The notes under the pieces are model-generated. The model did not search any database and had not been told where the DNA came from. It worked only from the letters and a program-made list of their open reading frames with translations. From Bacillota bacterium (GTDB lineage: Bacteria; Bacillota; Clostridia; Oscillospirales; Ruminococcaceae): DNA of 64,000 nucleotides. Numbering within the stretch: the first letter of the stretch is position 1; each line of letters begins with the position of its first letter. Made by a program: the position numbers and the translations under genes. Positions 19,244 through 28,360 of the stretch are shown here, one piece after another. Location: contig JAEZYS010000010.1 of NCBI GenBank assembly GCA_023418925.1, positions 72,431 to 136,430 of the forward strand, read 5' to 3'.

Positions 19244-20011
19244 TTATGCAAGCTTCGGAAACAATTCAAGAGTATTCTTGTAAGTCATTTCTGCAACCTG
19301 TTCAGGAGTGATATTTTTAAGTTCTGCTATCCTGTCTATAACCTTTACAATCATTGAACTGTCACATCTCTTCCCCCTGTAAGGCTCTGGCGCCATATAC
19401 GGACAATCAGTTTCAAGCAGGAGCCTGTCCATTGGAATAACGGCAAGTGCGTCAACAGATTTCCTTGCACTCTTGAATGTAAGCACACCTGTAAAGCTAA
19501 GATACATTCCACAGGCAAGGACCTGCTTTGCAGTTTCAGCAGAGCCGGAAAAGCAATGCATTACTCCCTTGAGTGGCGCATATTTTCTTACTATTTCCAT
19601 AGTATCAGCCGTTGCATCCCTTGAGTGAATAATAACAGGCATATCAAGTTCTTTTGCAAGTTTAACCTGTGCCTCAAAGATTTCCATCTGCTTTTCCCTG
19701 TTATATCCCTCATAGTGATAATCAAGTCCGATTTCACCGACAGCAACAACTTTCGGAAGCTTTACCCACTCCTTTATCCTGTCAAGATAATCAGCAGGAG
19801 CAGAATCAATATCCTCAGGATGAATACCCACAGCGGCATAAACGTGGTTATGCTTTTCAGACAGCTTTATTGCCGCCTCACATTGCTCAATGCGGCAGCC
19901 GACAGTTATAATCTTATCAACACCCTTTGTGTAAAGCTCTTCAAGTAGAGTGTCCCTGTCCTCATCAAAACTTTCATCATCATAATGTGCGTGTGAATCA
20001 ATATATTTCAT
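19244..20011 (-). CDS. tatD: TatD-family deoxyribonuclease
   Basis: A metal-dependent TIM-barrel hydrolase of 255 residues, typical of the family. Metal ligands are visible in IDSHAHYDD, VGEIGLDYHY, IIHSRDA, MHCFSGS and LLETDCPYMAP. Family members act as 3'-5' exonucleases in DNA repair or turnover and as D-aminoacyl-tRNA deacylase-like enzymes. metG next to tatD is a frequent order in firmicutes. The start overlaps the stop of the GNAT gene by 4 nt. Confidence 0.9.
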   Translation of the reverse strand: MKYIDSHAHYDDESFDEDRDTLLEELYTKGVDKIITVGCRIEQCEAAIKLSEKHNHVYAAVGIHPEDIDSAPADYLDRIKEWVKLPKVVAVGEIGLDYHYEGYNREKQMEIFEAQVKLAKELDMPVIIHSRDATADTMEIVRKYAPLKGVMHCFSGSAETAKQVLACGMYLSFTGVLTFKSARKSVDALAVIPMDRLLLETDCPYMAPEPYRGKRCDSSMIVKVIDRIAELKNITPEQVAEMTYKNTLELFPKLA

Positions 20012-20514
20012 ATTTTAAATATCCTTTTATAATTTATAACATCATATTTTATGCCGTCTCTGCAAAATCCGCCTGTTTCATATCCGTATCTTTCAAACCC
20101 AAGCTTGTCAAGTATGCGCACACTTGCAGCATTGTCAGCAACAACATCAGCATATACAACAGCATTTTTATGTTCAGTTACAACATAATCAAGCAAGCCC
20201 TTTGCCGCTTCATAGCCAAATCCATTACCCCAGTATTTTCTGATAATCTGATATGCAAAGCCGCATTCAAATGTATCCTCATTCTTGATAACAGGACAAG
20301 CCACCATTCCTACAACAGTACCATCCTTTAAGACAGCATAGAACTGATCAGGATTTTTTATGCGTAAGCTGACTGATTCCCTGCACTCATCGAGCGTTTC
20401 AATACATTTCATATTAGTAAATCTTATAACCTGCAGGTCACTCCATAACTCGAGAAACGGCCCAGCATGTTTAATCTGTAACGACTCTAATGTAAGCCTT
20501 TCTGTCTGTATCAT
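20008..20514 (-). CDS. GNAT-family N-acetyltransferase
   Basis: An acetyl-CoA-dependent acetyltransferase of 168 residues related to the RimJ/RimL group. It starts with IQTERLTLESL, and the acetyl-CoA loop region is IRKYWGNGFGYEAAKGLLDY. The final part VRILDKLGFERYGYETG is typical of this group. The substrate is unknown: N-terminal amines or small molecules are possible. It lies between metG and tatD on one strand and overlaps tatD by 4 nt. Confidence 0.82.
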   Translation of the reverse strand: MIQTERLTLESLQIKHAGPFLELWSDLQVIRFTNMKCIETLDECRESVSLRIKNPDQFYAVLKDGTVVGMVACPVIKNEDTFECGFAYQIIRKYWGNGFGYEAAKGLLDYVVTEHKNAVVYADVVADNAASVRILDKLGFERYGYETGGFCRDGIKYDVINYKRIFKI

Positions 20515-20579
20515 ATATATGTCTCCTTATACAATGTGCTTTCCACACATTGAGCATGAAAAGCACATATCGTAATTAT

Positions 20580-22523
20580 TTATCTTAGCTTTGAGCCGTT
20601 TGGAATATCTTTGTCAACAAATATAACCCTTGCATCTTCACCAACATCAGCCGCAACAATCATTCCCTGTGATTCAACTCCGCAAAGCTTTGCAGGAGCA
20701 AGATTTGCAACAACGATTATCTTCTTTCCGACAAGATCTTCAGGAGCATACCACTTTGCAATTCCTGAAACAACCTGTCTTCCGCCAAATCCATCATCAA
20801 GCTGTAAGCATAGAAGTTTCTTTGCCTTAGGAACCTTTTCACAGCTCTTTACTTCAGCAACTCTAAGGTCAACCTTTGCAAAATCATCTATCTTTATTGT
20901 ATCCGCAATTGGAGCAAGTCCAGCCTTATCCTTGTCATCAGTTGCAGGTGTATTCTGTTTGATGATATTGTTAAGCTCTTCAATTTCCTTTTCAGTATCA
21001 ATTCTCGGGAAAATAATCTCACCCTTCTGAACTGTAGTGCCATCAGGAAGAACACCGAATTTACCAGCATTTTCATATGTGATTATGGAATTGTCAGCAC
21101 CAATCTGTTTCCATACTTCAGGCATTGTTGTAGGCATAAAGCACGAAAGCAGAGTTGTTGTTACTCTTATTGTTTCAAGGAGATTATAGAGCACAGCAGC
21201 AAGTCTTGATTTCTGTGCTTCATCCTTTGCAAGCACCCAAGGAGCAGTTTCATCAATATACTTGTTTGCTCTTGAGATAACCTTGAATATTTCAGCAAGT
21301 ACATTGTTAAGCTGTGTCTGGTCAATATATCCGTCTACTGTGTTTCTCAACGCAGTAGCCATAGCAATAAGCTCATTGTCAGTATCATCTGCTTTTCTGT
21401 CAGCAGGAATAGTTCCGTCAAAATATTTGATTACCATTGCAACAGTTCTTGAAACAAGGTTTCCAAGGTCATTTGCAAGGTCAGAATTAATTCTGTTTAT
21501 CATTATTTCATTTGAGAATGAACTGTCAGAACCGAGAGCCATTTCTCTTAAAATATGATAACGGATAGCGTCAGCACCGTATCTTTCACCAAGTACAAAC
21601 GGGTCAACAACATTGCCAAGAGATTTACTCATCTTCTGACCATTGAATGTAATCCATCCATGAACAGCAAGATGCTTTGGCAATGGCTGTTCAAGTGCCA
21701 TAAGCATTGCAGGCCAGATAATTGCATGGAATCTCATTATATCCTTTGCAACCATGTGAACATCAGCAGGCCAGTACTTTTCATAGTCATTGTATGCTTC
21801 ATTCTTGAATCCAAGCGCAGTAATATAGTTTGAAAGAGCATCAATCCAGACATATACAACGTGTTTTTCATCAAATGAAACAGGAATACCCCACTTGAAT
21901 GTGGTTCTTGAAACACATAAATCTTCAAGTCCAGGCTTAATAAAGTTATTTACAAGCTCAACTGCTCTTGTCTTTGGCTGGAGATAATCAGTTTCTGTAA
22001 GAAGCTTTTCAAGTCTTTCAGCAAATGAAGACATCTTGAAGAAATAAGCCTCTTCCTTTGCTTCAACAACTTCACGTCCACATTCAGGACATTTGCCGTC
22101 AACAAGCTGTGAATCTGTCCAGAAGCTTTCGCAAGGTGTACAATATTTACCCGTGTACTCGCCCTTGTAGATATAACCTCTGTCATAAAGCTCCTTGAAT
22201 ATATTCTGAACTGACTCAATATGATAATCGTCAGTAGTTCTGATATATCTGTCATAGTTGATGTTCATGTAGCTCCAGAGTTTTTTGAAAATCTCAACTA
22301 TTTCATCAACATACTGCTTAGGAGTAACACCCTTTTCAGCAGCTTTCTGTTCAATTTTAAGACCATGTTCGTCTGTACCGGTAAGGAACATAACGTCATA
22401 TCCCTGCATTCGTCTGTAACGGGCAATAGAGTCGCAGGCTACAGTAGTATAGCAATGACCGATATGCGGGTTACCCGACGGGTAGTAAATCGGGGTGGTA
22501 ATGTAATAGGGATTCTTAGACAT
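20580..22523 (-). CDS. metG: Methionyl-tRNA synthetase
   Basis: Charges tRNA-Met and initiator tRNA. The 647-residue protein has HIGH at 20-23, a zinc knuckle region (CTPCESFW ... CPECG), KMSKS in GQKMSKSLGN, and an Arc1p/EMAP-like tRNA-binding domain at the C-terminus (from KIDDFAKVDLRVAEV). ATG 22523 lies 11 nt from AAAGGA; GTG 22532 would be only 2 nt away. It heads a metG-GNAT-tatD operon and is preceded by a leader with a terminator-like structure, suggesting transcription attenuation. Confidence 0.95.
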   Translation of the reverse strand: MSKNPYYITTPIYYPSGNPHIGHCYTTVACDSIARYRRMQGYDVMFLTGTDEHGLKIEQKAAEKGVTPKQYVDEIVEIFKKLWSYMNINYDRYIRTTDDYHIESVQNIFKELYDRGYIYKGEYTGKYCTPCESFWTDSQLVDGKCPECGREVVEAKEEAYFFKMSSFAERLEKLLTETDYLQPKTRAVELVNNFIKPGLEDLCVSRTTFKWGIPVSFDEKHVVYVWIDALSNYITALGFKNEAYNDYEKYWPADVHMVAKDIMRFHAIIWPAMLMALEQPLPKHLAVHGWITFNGQKMSKSLGNVVDPFVLGERYGADAIRYHILREMALGSDSSFSNEIMINRINSDLANDLGNLVSRTVAMVIKYFDGTIPADRKADDTDNELIAMATALRNTVDGYIDQTQLNNVLAEIFKVISRANKYIDETAPWVLAKDEAQKSRLAAVLYNLLETIRVTTTLLSCFMPTTMPEVWKQIGADNSIITYENAGKFGVLPDGTTVQKGEIIFPRIDTEKEIEELNNIIKQNTPATDDKDKAGLAPIADTIKIDDFAKVDLRVAEVKSCEKVPKAKKLLCLQLDDGFGGRQVVSGIAKWYAPEDLVGKKIIVVANLAPAKLCGVESQGMIVAADVGEDARVIFVDKDIPNGSKLR

Positions 22524-22544
22524 TTTATACACATTCCTTTCTTA

Positions 22545-22663
22545 GAAAAAAACTGATTAATGTGCAGCATTCGTTTTACACTTTGCAAACAACTGCGAAA
22601 AGACCAACTGAGCTGTTGTTTGGAAAGTGTAAAAACGATCTAATCAGTGTTTTCTTTGCACAT
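22545..22663 (-). promoter_or_regulatory. Structured leader / putative attenuator of metG
   Basis: Minus-strand leader of about 140 nt. ACTGATTA (22648-22641) pairs with TAATCAGT (22559-22552), enclosing a long hairpin (22638-22571), and six U follow, as in a terminator. The extreme 5' end ATGTGCA (22663-22657) is complementary to TGCACAT (22566-22560), which directly abuts the terminator 3' arm. The two pairings cross, so they would compete or form a pseudoknot. No T-box sequence (AGGGTGG) is present. Confidence 0.55.
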
Positions 22664-22669
22664 CAGCTA

Positions 22670-22695
22670 ATTATAGTCAAATGGATTAAAATACA
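22670..22695 (-). promoter_or_regulatory. Promoter of metG
   Basis: TATAAT on the minus strand at 22675-22670. TTGTAT 15 nt upstream is a short-spaced -35. Transcription would start at about 22663. Confidence 0.5.
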
Positions 22696-22762
22696 ATCCG
22701 TCTGAGTGCATATACAAAGTATTTTACCATAATATTATAAAATAATCAATCTTTTTTAAGAC

Positions 22763-22891
22763 AAAAAAATAGCAGGACATCGGGTCCTGCTAAAATCAGA
22801 TAAAATAAAATTAAAATATGTGTAGAACAAAAGAAAGGAGACAACAAAACGGATGTTAAACATATAAATGGTTTACAAGAATTCTAACATC
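22763..22891 (-). ncRNA. Putative trans-acting small RNA, 129 nt
   Basis: A complete small transcription unit with no open frame of note. The promoter lies at 22898-22926. The RNA begins at about 22891 with GATGTTA, which pairs with TAACATC (22858-22852). An unpaired CU-rich stretch, TCTCCTTTCTTTT (about 22841-22829), could bind Shine-Dalgarno sequences. A strong terminator hairpin (TAGCAGGAC / GTCCTGCTA, 22792-22770) with seven U ends it. The layout is like firmicute CU-rich small RNAs such as RsaE/RoxS, but I see no sequence identity that proves homology. Confidence 0.6.
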
Positions 22892-22897
22892 AAATAT

Positions 22898-22926
22898 ATT
22901 ATAACGTATAAACATGCCAACGTCAA
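22898..22926 (-). promoter_or_regulatory. Strong promoter of the putative small RNA
   Basis: On the minus strand TTGACG (22926-22921) and TATAAT (22903-22898) are exactly 17 nt apart. No coding gene lies within 350 nt downstream. Confidence 0.7.
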
Positions 22927-23238
22927 CACTGTAAATGCATTTTTTTGATGTTTGTATATATGCACAAAAATTACTATTTAAGTTAATCATTATTATCAAA
23001 TTGAATTGTTAATAAATAATGAATTGGTTTTTGATAACTGGCATTTATTTAGCACCAAAAGCAAATTAATTAACATTATATTTATTATCCAGATAAATTT
23101 TAAATTTTATAATATCATATTGATTTAATTTTGTCAAGCTAATTTATTTACTGTATAATTCAATATTTTTAGCATATAATAAAGATTTGTGTCGAATAAA
23201 TACTCTCTGTATATTTTTAGCATCCGACATCATGCTTT
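22927..23238. other. AT-rich intergenic stretch
   Basis: Very AT-rich sequence downstream of spoIID. I see no gene, clear terminator or RNA structure in it. Confidence 0.5.
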
Positions 23239-24348
23239 CTAATCCGACAAGAAGCTTTCTTCGCTTACAATGTCAGCACCCGTATAATAATGTAATAGAA
23301 TTTTCTTGTATGTACTTCCGTTTTGCGCCATTGCATCTGCACCATACTGGCTAAGTCCTACGCCATGTCCATATCCCTTAGTTGATATTGTAAAGTCATC
23401 CGACTTTGCACTGTAAACAACATCGAAAGTTGCCGAACGAAGTCCGAGAACGTTTCTGAACTCTGTTCCACCAATATATTTGTTTCCGACAAGAACCTTT
23501 GTAACTGTACCTGATTCACTCCTGTCCTCAATGCTGATCCAGCTTTCCTTATCATAAGCAAAAAGAATGTCACTGTACTCTGCCATGAACTTGTTTTTTA
23601 TCTGATCAGGAGTAAAAGTCTTTTCTTCCATATAACCCGGAGCGTTGATGTCATTGGAACTATCAACAGGAACAAGATAATCCACTTCCCCGCCCCATAT
23701 AACCTCTGCACTTTCAGTCCTACCGTTTGAAGTTGAATGGAATGCTGCAACAATAGGTTCATTGTTATATACAAGAATTTCATCAGCCACAAGACTCACG
23801 CAGGAAGAAACCTTATTATAGTATTTTTCATAGTCATCACCATAAAAGTCTCTGGCCTGCTGTTCTGTAAAGTAAGCCTGATATTTCGTGCTGTCATTTG
23901 ATATGTATGCACCTTTCAGCTCCTCATCAGGTGAAGCTAACTGTTTTTCCCTCTGCCTTACAGCATAAGTATGAACCGCAACAGCCTGTGCCTTGAGTGC
24001 CTCCTCATGATAGGATGCTGGCATTTCCGCAAGTACGGAGCCTATTATATATTCCTTCATGGTAACACTTATGACCTCACCTGTCTTACAGTCAAGAATC
24101 CTGTACATTCCGTCATCTTCGGACATAGTAGGGACTATTGTTTCATCCTGTTCAACGGCAGTCGTAACTTCTGTATTTACTGTCACTACAGTATCAGTTA
24201 CCACTGTGGAAGTTTCCATATATCCTGTAACTGTCGTTTCTGCCTTTATCTTTACAGAAGCAACATCAGGAGGGCAGATGAGTGCTATAGCGGGAATTGC
24301 TGCAAGCAGCACTGTGAAAACTGCAATAATTTTAAATAAATCTTTCAT
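23239..24348 (-). CDS. spoIID: SpoIID/LytB-domain peptidoglycan hydrolase
   Basis: Probably the stage II sporulation lytic transglycosylase, which trims peptidoglycan during engulfment. The 369-residue protein has a signal anchor (about 5-25), a Thr/Val-rich external linker to about residue 75, and a SpoIID domain. Landmarks are EALKAQAVAVHTYAVRQ, SNGRTESAEVIWGG and the C-terminal GYGHGVGLSQYGA. The length fits SpoIID; LytB-type amidase enhancers share the domain, so the sporulation role is inferred. A pdaA-like gene elsewhere in the window supports a spore former. Confidence 0.85.
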   Translation of the reverse strand: MKDLFKIIAVFTVLLAAIPAIALICPPDVASVKIKAETTVTGYMETSTVVTDTVVTVNTEVTTAVEQDETIVPTMSEDDGMYRILDCKTGEVISVTMKEYIIGSVLAEMPASYHEEALKAQAVAVHTYAVRQREKQLASPDEELKGAYISNDSTKYQAYFTEQQARDFYGDDYEKYYNKVSSCVSLVADEILVYNNEPIVAAFHSTSNGRTESAEVIWGGEVDYLVPVDSSNDINAPGYMEEKTFTPDQIKNKFMAEYSDILFAYDKESWISIEDRSESGTVTKVLVGNKYIGGTEFRNVLGLRSATFDVVYSAKSDDFTISTKGYGHGVGLSQYGADAMAQNGSTYKKILLHYYTGADIVSEESFLSD

Positions 24349-24500
24349 TTTGTTTTATCCTTTCTGACAAAGATTAGCCACTTATTTGCTTTAAAACAGC
24401 CCTTAAAGTACCGTAGAATAAGGATTTTTCAGGTTTGGTTATTTTTACGACAAAAATTTTTTTTCTTTTTATAATATTCAATACTCCGTTACAAAAAATC

Positions 24501-24529
24501 TTGACAACCATTGGAATATAGAGTAAAAT
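24501..24529 (+). promoter_or_regulatory. Promoter of citrate synthase
   Basis: TTGACA (24501-24506) and TAAAAT (24524-24529) are 17 nt apart. The leader would be about 30 nt. Confidence 0.75.
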
Positions 24530-24566
24530 TAAAAAGAATACCATACTATTTTAGGAGGGAACCATA

Positions 24567-25925
24567 TTGTCAAATAACTGTAACCAAACCACTATAAAGA
24601 TTTTATGCGATGAATTGCTCAAACATAACTCTATTTCACCAGACCTGTATGAAAAATATCAGGTAAAAAGAGGACTCAGAAACAGCGATGGAACAGGGGT
24701 TGTGGCTGGAATAACCAATATCTGCAATGTTCATGGATATATAGTAAACGAAGGCGAAAGACAGCCCATTGACGGTGAACTCATTTACAGAGGTTATTCT
24801 ATAAATGATATCGTTGCCAATACTACTGAAAATAACCGTTTTGGATATGAGGAAACAGCTTATTTGCTTCTTTTCGGTCAGCTTCCTACAGCAAGCCAGT
24901 TAGTAAGTTTTCATGAACTTCTTGCAAGTTTCCGTGAACTTCCTGATGGATTTGCCGAAGATATGATTTTCAAGGCTCCATCTCCAAATATTATGAACAA
25001 GATGGCTCGTTCCGTTCTTGCCTTATATTCATATGATGATAACCCAGAAGACCAGTCAATTGAAGCTGAGTTACTGAGAGCAGTACAGATTATTGCTCGT
25101 CTGCCATCCACAATGGTTGACTCTTATCAGATAAAGCGCAGGGTTTATGATAAGGAAAGCTTATATATGCATCCGCTCAATCCTGAGGAATATATAGCCG
25201 AGAGCATTCTCTCAACCCTTAGAAGTGACAGAAAGTATTCTGCTGAAGAGGCAAGACTTCTTGACCTTATGCTTATTCTTCATGCTGAACACGGCGGCGG
25301 AAATAACTCAACATTCACATGCAGAACTATCACATCTTCAGGAACAGATGCTTATTCTGCATATTCAGCAGCAATCGGATCACTCAAGGGACATCGCCAT
25401 GGTGGTGCAAACTTCAAGGTTATGAATCAGCTTGAAGAATTCAAGTCAAATATCAGCTGCTGGACAGACGATTCCGAAATTAAGGATTATATTGCAAAGG
25501 TATTCAACAAAGAAGCAGGAGACAATTCAGGCCTTATCTATGGTATGGGGCATGCAGTATATACACTTTCTGACCCAAGAGCAATTATACTTAAGAAAAA
25601 TGCTTTGGCTCTTGCAAAGGGTACTGATATTGAAAAGGAATTTATGCTTCTTGACGCAATTGAAAGACTTACTCCGGAAGTTTATGCCGATAAAAAAGCT
25701 GATGGTAAGATTATGTGTGCAAACGTAGATCTTTATTCCGGCCTTGTATATAAGATGCTTAACATTCCTGTTGAGCTTTACACACCAATGTTTGCAGTTT
25801 CGAGAATTGCCGGATGGGCTGCTCACAGAATTGAAGAACTTATCAATGGAAAAAGAATTATCAGACCTGCTTATAAAGCAATCGGAAAGAACAGAAAATA
25901 CATTCCTATAAATGAACGAAAGTAA
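24567..25925 (+). CDS. gltA: Citrate (Si)-synthase
   Basis: Condenses oxaloacetate and acetyl-CoA to citrate, probably for the oxidative arm that makes 2-oxoglutarate and glutamate in an anaerobe. The 452-residue protein carries the catalytic histidines in HAEHGGGNNSTF and GHRHGGAN / GMGHAVYT, with the Asp in a downstream loop. Length and the N-terminal extension match the clostridial citrate/2-methylcitrate synthase group. TTG 24567 is 8 nt from AGGAGG. No aconitase or isocitrate dehydrogenase gene is beside it. The membrane protein gene follows after 18 nt. Confidence 0.93.
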   Translation: MSNNCNQTTIKILCDELLKHNSISPDLYEKYQVKRGLRNSDGTGVVAGITNICNVHGYIVNEGERQPIDGELIYRGYSINDIVANTTENNRFGYEETAYLLLFGQLPTASQLVSFHELLASFRELPDGFAEDMIFKAPSPNIMNKMARSVLALYSYDDNPEDQSIEAELLRAVQIIARLPSTMVDSYQIKRRVYDKESLYMHPLNPEEYIAESILSTLRSDRKYSAEEARLLDLMLILHAEHGGGNNSTFTCRTITSSGTDAYSAYSAAIGSLKGHRHGGANFKVMNQLEEFKSNISCWTDDSEIKDYIAKVFNKEAGDNSGLIYGMGHAVYTLSDPRAIILKKNALALAKGTDIEKEFMLLDAIERLTPEVYADKKADGKIMCANVDLYSGLVYKMLNIPVELYTPMFAVSRIAGWAAHRIEELINGKRIIRPAYKAIGKNRKYIPINERK

Positions 25926-25943
25926 AACTAAGAGGTGCCGGCA

Positions 25944-26948
25944 ATGAAAATAAAAACATTAGGATTGTCCAAAAAAAGATTTACTATTGATCGTAAAATT
26001 ACTTGGGTTTTCTATGTTATCACACTTGTTGCTGCGGTATGTCTCAGAACAGACCAGTTGATGACAAACATGAATTTTTCTACAGGTAAGTACATTACAA
26101 ATGACATTACTGCCTACTATCCTGCTCTTACAATTGCCTCAGGACTATTTATCATATTATTGATTTTAAGGTTCGGAAGTTCTAATGACAGAGCTGTAAA
26201 AACTGCAATTCTTATGAATCCATATAAGCTTAAATGTGAAAGACTTAACAAGAAACAATCCAATGCAACAGCAGTTTTCTTCCTCGTTATGTCACTTCTT
26301 ATAGCTATAGAGCTGTTTATGAACATTTCCTTTGTAATCAGTAAAAATATAAAGCTTTCCACAGAGGATAACCCAGTATTCTTTCTTTCAGGAATAAGCA
26401 CTCTTGATTGGTTTATATATGTATTTCAGATTACAGCCCTCATTACATTCCTAACCTCAGGTTACAATATACTGAAGGGTGACGGATTTACGAAAGGCAA
26501 CTGCTTTTTCTTCAGCGTTTACAGCGTTATGAGAATCTTACAGATTTTTGCCATGATCAAAGAAACACAGCTTATTGCTTTATTCTCGGAGAAAACATTT
26601 ATAATGCTTAGCTATATGTGCAGCGCAGTTTTCTTTACATTTACAGCAAGATATTTCTTTGACTGTGAAAACAAGAACACAAAACTCTGGATGTGTTTCT
26701 TCGGGTTTGCCACATCAATTCTTTCAGCTGTATCAGTCATTCCACGTTATGTAATGTACTTTCTTATCAATTACATGCAGCGTGAAGGAATGGCCTCTCC
26801 TAATATTTCAGACATTGGATGGATACTCATTCCGCCGGCAGTAATTTCACTGTTCTTCGGACAGTTCGTTTACAGAATCATGCCTAAACTAAATATTTCA
26901 GGCAAACGCCGCTGGTCAGCAGTTCCGACAGGTCAGAGAACAACATAA
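25944..26948 (+). CDS. Multi-pass membrane protein of unknown function
   Basis: An integral membrane protein of 334 residues with about eight predicted segments, from ITWVFYVITLVAAVCL near the N-terminus to WILIPPAVISLFFGQFVY near the C-terminus. I recognise no family. ATG 25944 is chosen because GTG 25935 lies within the Shine-Dalgarno sequence AAGAGGTG. It probably shares the citrate synthase transcript and ends before a hairpin. Confidence 0.7.
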   Translation: MKIKTLGLSKKRFTIDRKITWVFYVITLVAAVCLRTDQLMTNMNFSTGKYITNDITAYYPALTIASGLFIILLILRFGSSNDRAVKTAILMNPYKLKCERLNKKQSNATAVFFLVMSLLIAIELFMNISFVISKNIKLSTEDNPVFFLSGISTLDWFIYVFQITALITFLTSGYNILKGDGFTKGNCFFFSVYSVMRILQIFAMIKETQLIALFSEKTFIMLSYMCSAVFFTFTARYFFDCENKNTKLWMCFFGFATSILSAVSVIPRYVMYFLINYMQREGMASPNISDIGWILIPPAVISLFFGQFVYRIMPKLNISGKRRWSAVPTGQRTT

Positions 26949-26961
26949 TCGCAGTTAGCAA

Positions 26962-27003
26962 CTGGACGCACATACGCTGCTTACGCAGTTTGATTTGTTG
27001 CGT
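26962..27003 (+). other. Intergenic hairpin
   Basis: GGACGCA (26962-26968) pairs with TGCGTCC (26997-27003), with an inner CTGC/GCAG hairpin. No T-run. It sits 13 nt before the Shine-Dalgarno sequence of the next gene. Confidence 0.45.
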
Positions 27004-27028
27004 CCATATTTCATTAAGGAGGTGAAAG

Positions 27029-28345
27029 GTGTTGCTGATATCACATTTTAAAAAAGCTGTAGCAATAATTATGTCTGCGGTATTTTTTACAGGGTGTTCA
27101 TTTGTAACCAACGTTGACAATCTTCTTTCTGCTCCAAGCCTTTCAGCGGAACAGAATGAAATATACACTGTACTTACCTCTTCAGTGAACAGCAAAAAAA
27201 TAAATCTTATTTATCCTAAAAGTGGTGAGAACCGTTCAGCTGTTATCCTCAGTAATATTGATTCCGAACCTACTGCCGAGGCCATTGTTTTCTACACAAT
27301 ACAGAATGACTCAGTGGCAAGTGGAAATGTCCGCATAAATATACTTGACAAAATCAACGGAAAGTGGCAGTCTGTTTATGACCATACCGGCGGAGGAACT
27401 GATGTTGACAGAGTATCATTTGCTACTGTCGGAGATAGTGGGAAGACAAGTATACTTGTAAGCTTCGGTACTATGTACGGAACTGACAATGTGTTTAATA
27501 CCTTTTCTTATGAAAATGGAACGCTTACAACAACATACACTGCTAATCTAAGTGCATATTATGTAATGGATATGGACGGAGACGGCTTTGATGAAATTGT
27601 ATCAATTAATAAAAACACACCTGGTTCTCAGGGGAGGGTTGATATGATTGATTATGCAGATGGCATACTACAGCAAACTAGTTCCGTTTTTCTTGACCCA
27701 TTGACAAAGGAATATAAGAGTATTACCGCAGGATATATAGGAACATCAACCCCTGCATTGTTTATCGACGGAATAAGAGCCAACGGTATGGCAACTGAAA
27801 TAATCTACACAGTAAAAAATGTTTTAAGAAACCCTATTTATACTGACTTTATCATTCCTATTGAGAATGTTACAAGACCTGCGGAATATCCGTCTGTTGA
27901 TATAAATTATGATGGTGTTATCGAAATACCTACACTTGAAGCATTCCCAGGATACAGCAACTCTGACGAAAAGGTTTATATAACAAACTGGAACATCTTT
28001 GAAAACTATGATATTATAAAGAAATATTCAAGTTATTTTGACTATAATCAAAATTATTGTTTCATGCTCCCGTCAAGGTGGACAGGGCTTGTTACAGCTA
28101 AATATGATTACGAAACGGGAGAAACCGTGTTCTATGAGTTTAATTCAAGGCTTTCAAACAGCACAAACGAGCTGCTCAGAATCAGGGTAAGGCAGCGTGG
28201 CAGCTCAGATGTTGATTATACTGAATATTCACTTCTTAGATCAACAGGTACAGCTGATTATTATTACAAGGTTCCGACTGATAAAAATGAGTCACTTATT
28301 CTTACGGAAACGGAAATATTAAATAACTTTTATATTATAACTTGA
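27029..28345 (+). CDS. Lipoprotein with FG-GAP-like segments
   Basis: A lipoprotein of about 438 residues; the signal peptide ends in the lipobox FFTGCS. The mature part contains calcium-loop-like stretches MDMDGDGFDEIV and INYDGVIEIP, reminiscent of FG-GAP/VCBS beta-propeller repeats. Start is GTG 27029 or TTG 27032, both after AAGGAGGTGA. It is the first gene of a run with a response regulator and a sensor kinase, so it may help sense an external signal; that is inferred from position. Confidence 0.7.
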   Translation: MLLISHFKKAVAIIMSAVFFTGCSFVTNVDNLLSAPSLSAEQNEIYTVLTSSVNSKKINLIYPKSGENRSAVILSNIDSEPTAEAIVFYTIQNDSVASGNVRINILDKINGKWQSVYDHTGGGTDVDRVSFATVGDSGKTSILVSFGTMYGTDNVFNTFSYENGTLTTTYTANLSAYYVMDMDGDGFDEIVSINKNTPGSQGRVDMIDYADGILQQTSSVFLDPLTKEYKSITAGYIGTSTPALFIDGIRANGMATEIIYTVKNVLRNPIYTDFIIPIENVTRPAEYPSVDINYDGVIEIPTLEAFPGYSNSDEKVYITNWNIFENYDIIKKYSSYFDYNQNYCFMLPSRWTGLVTAKYDYETGETVFYEFNSRLSNSTNELLRIRVRQRGSSDVDYTEYSLLRSTGTADYYYKVPTDKNESLILTETEILNNFYIIT

Positions 28346-28360
28346 TCAGGAGGCGTGCAA

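Noticed and set aside
22545..22675. T-box riboswitch before metG
   Set aside because: The antiterminator sequence AGGGTGG and a methionine specifier arrangement are not present, and the leader is short.
22831..22950. Plus-strand frame after a GAAAGGAG site near 22833
   Set aside because: The first ATG gives only four codons and the site is the complement of the CU-rich stretch of the minus-strand small RNA.
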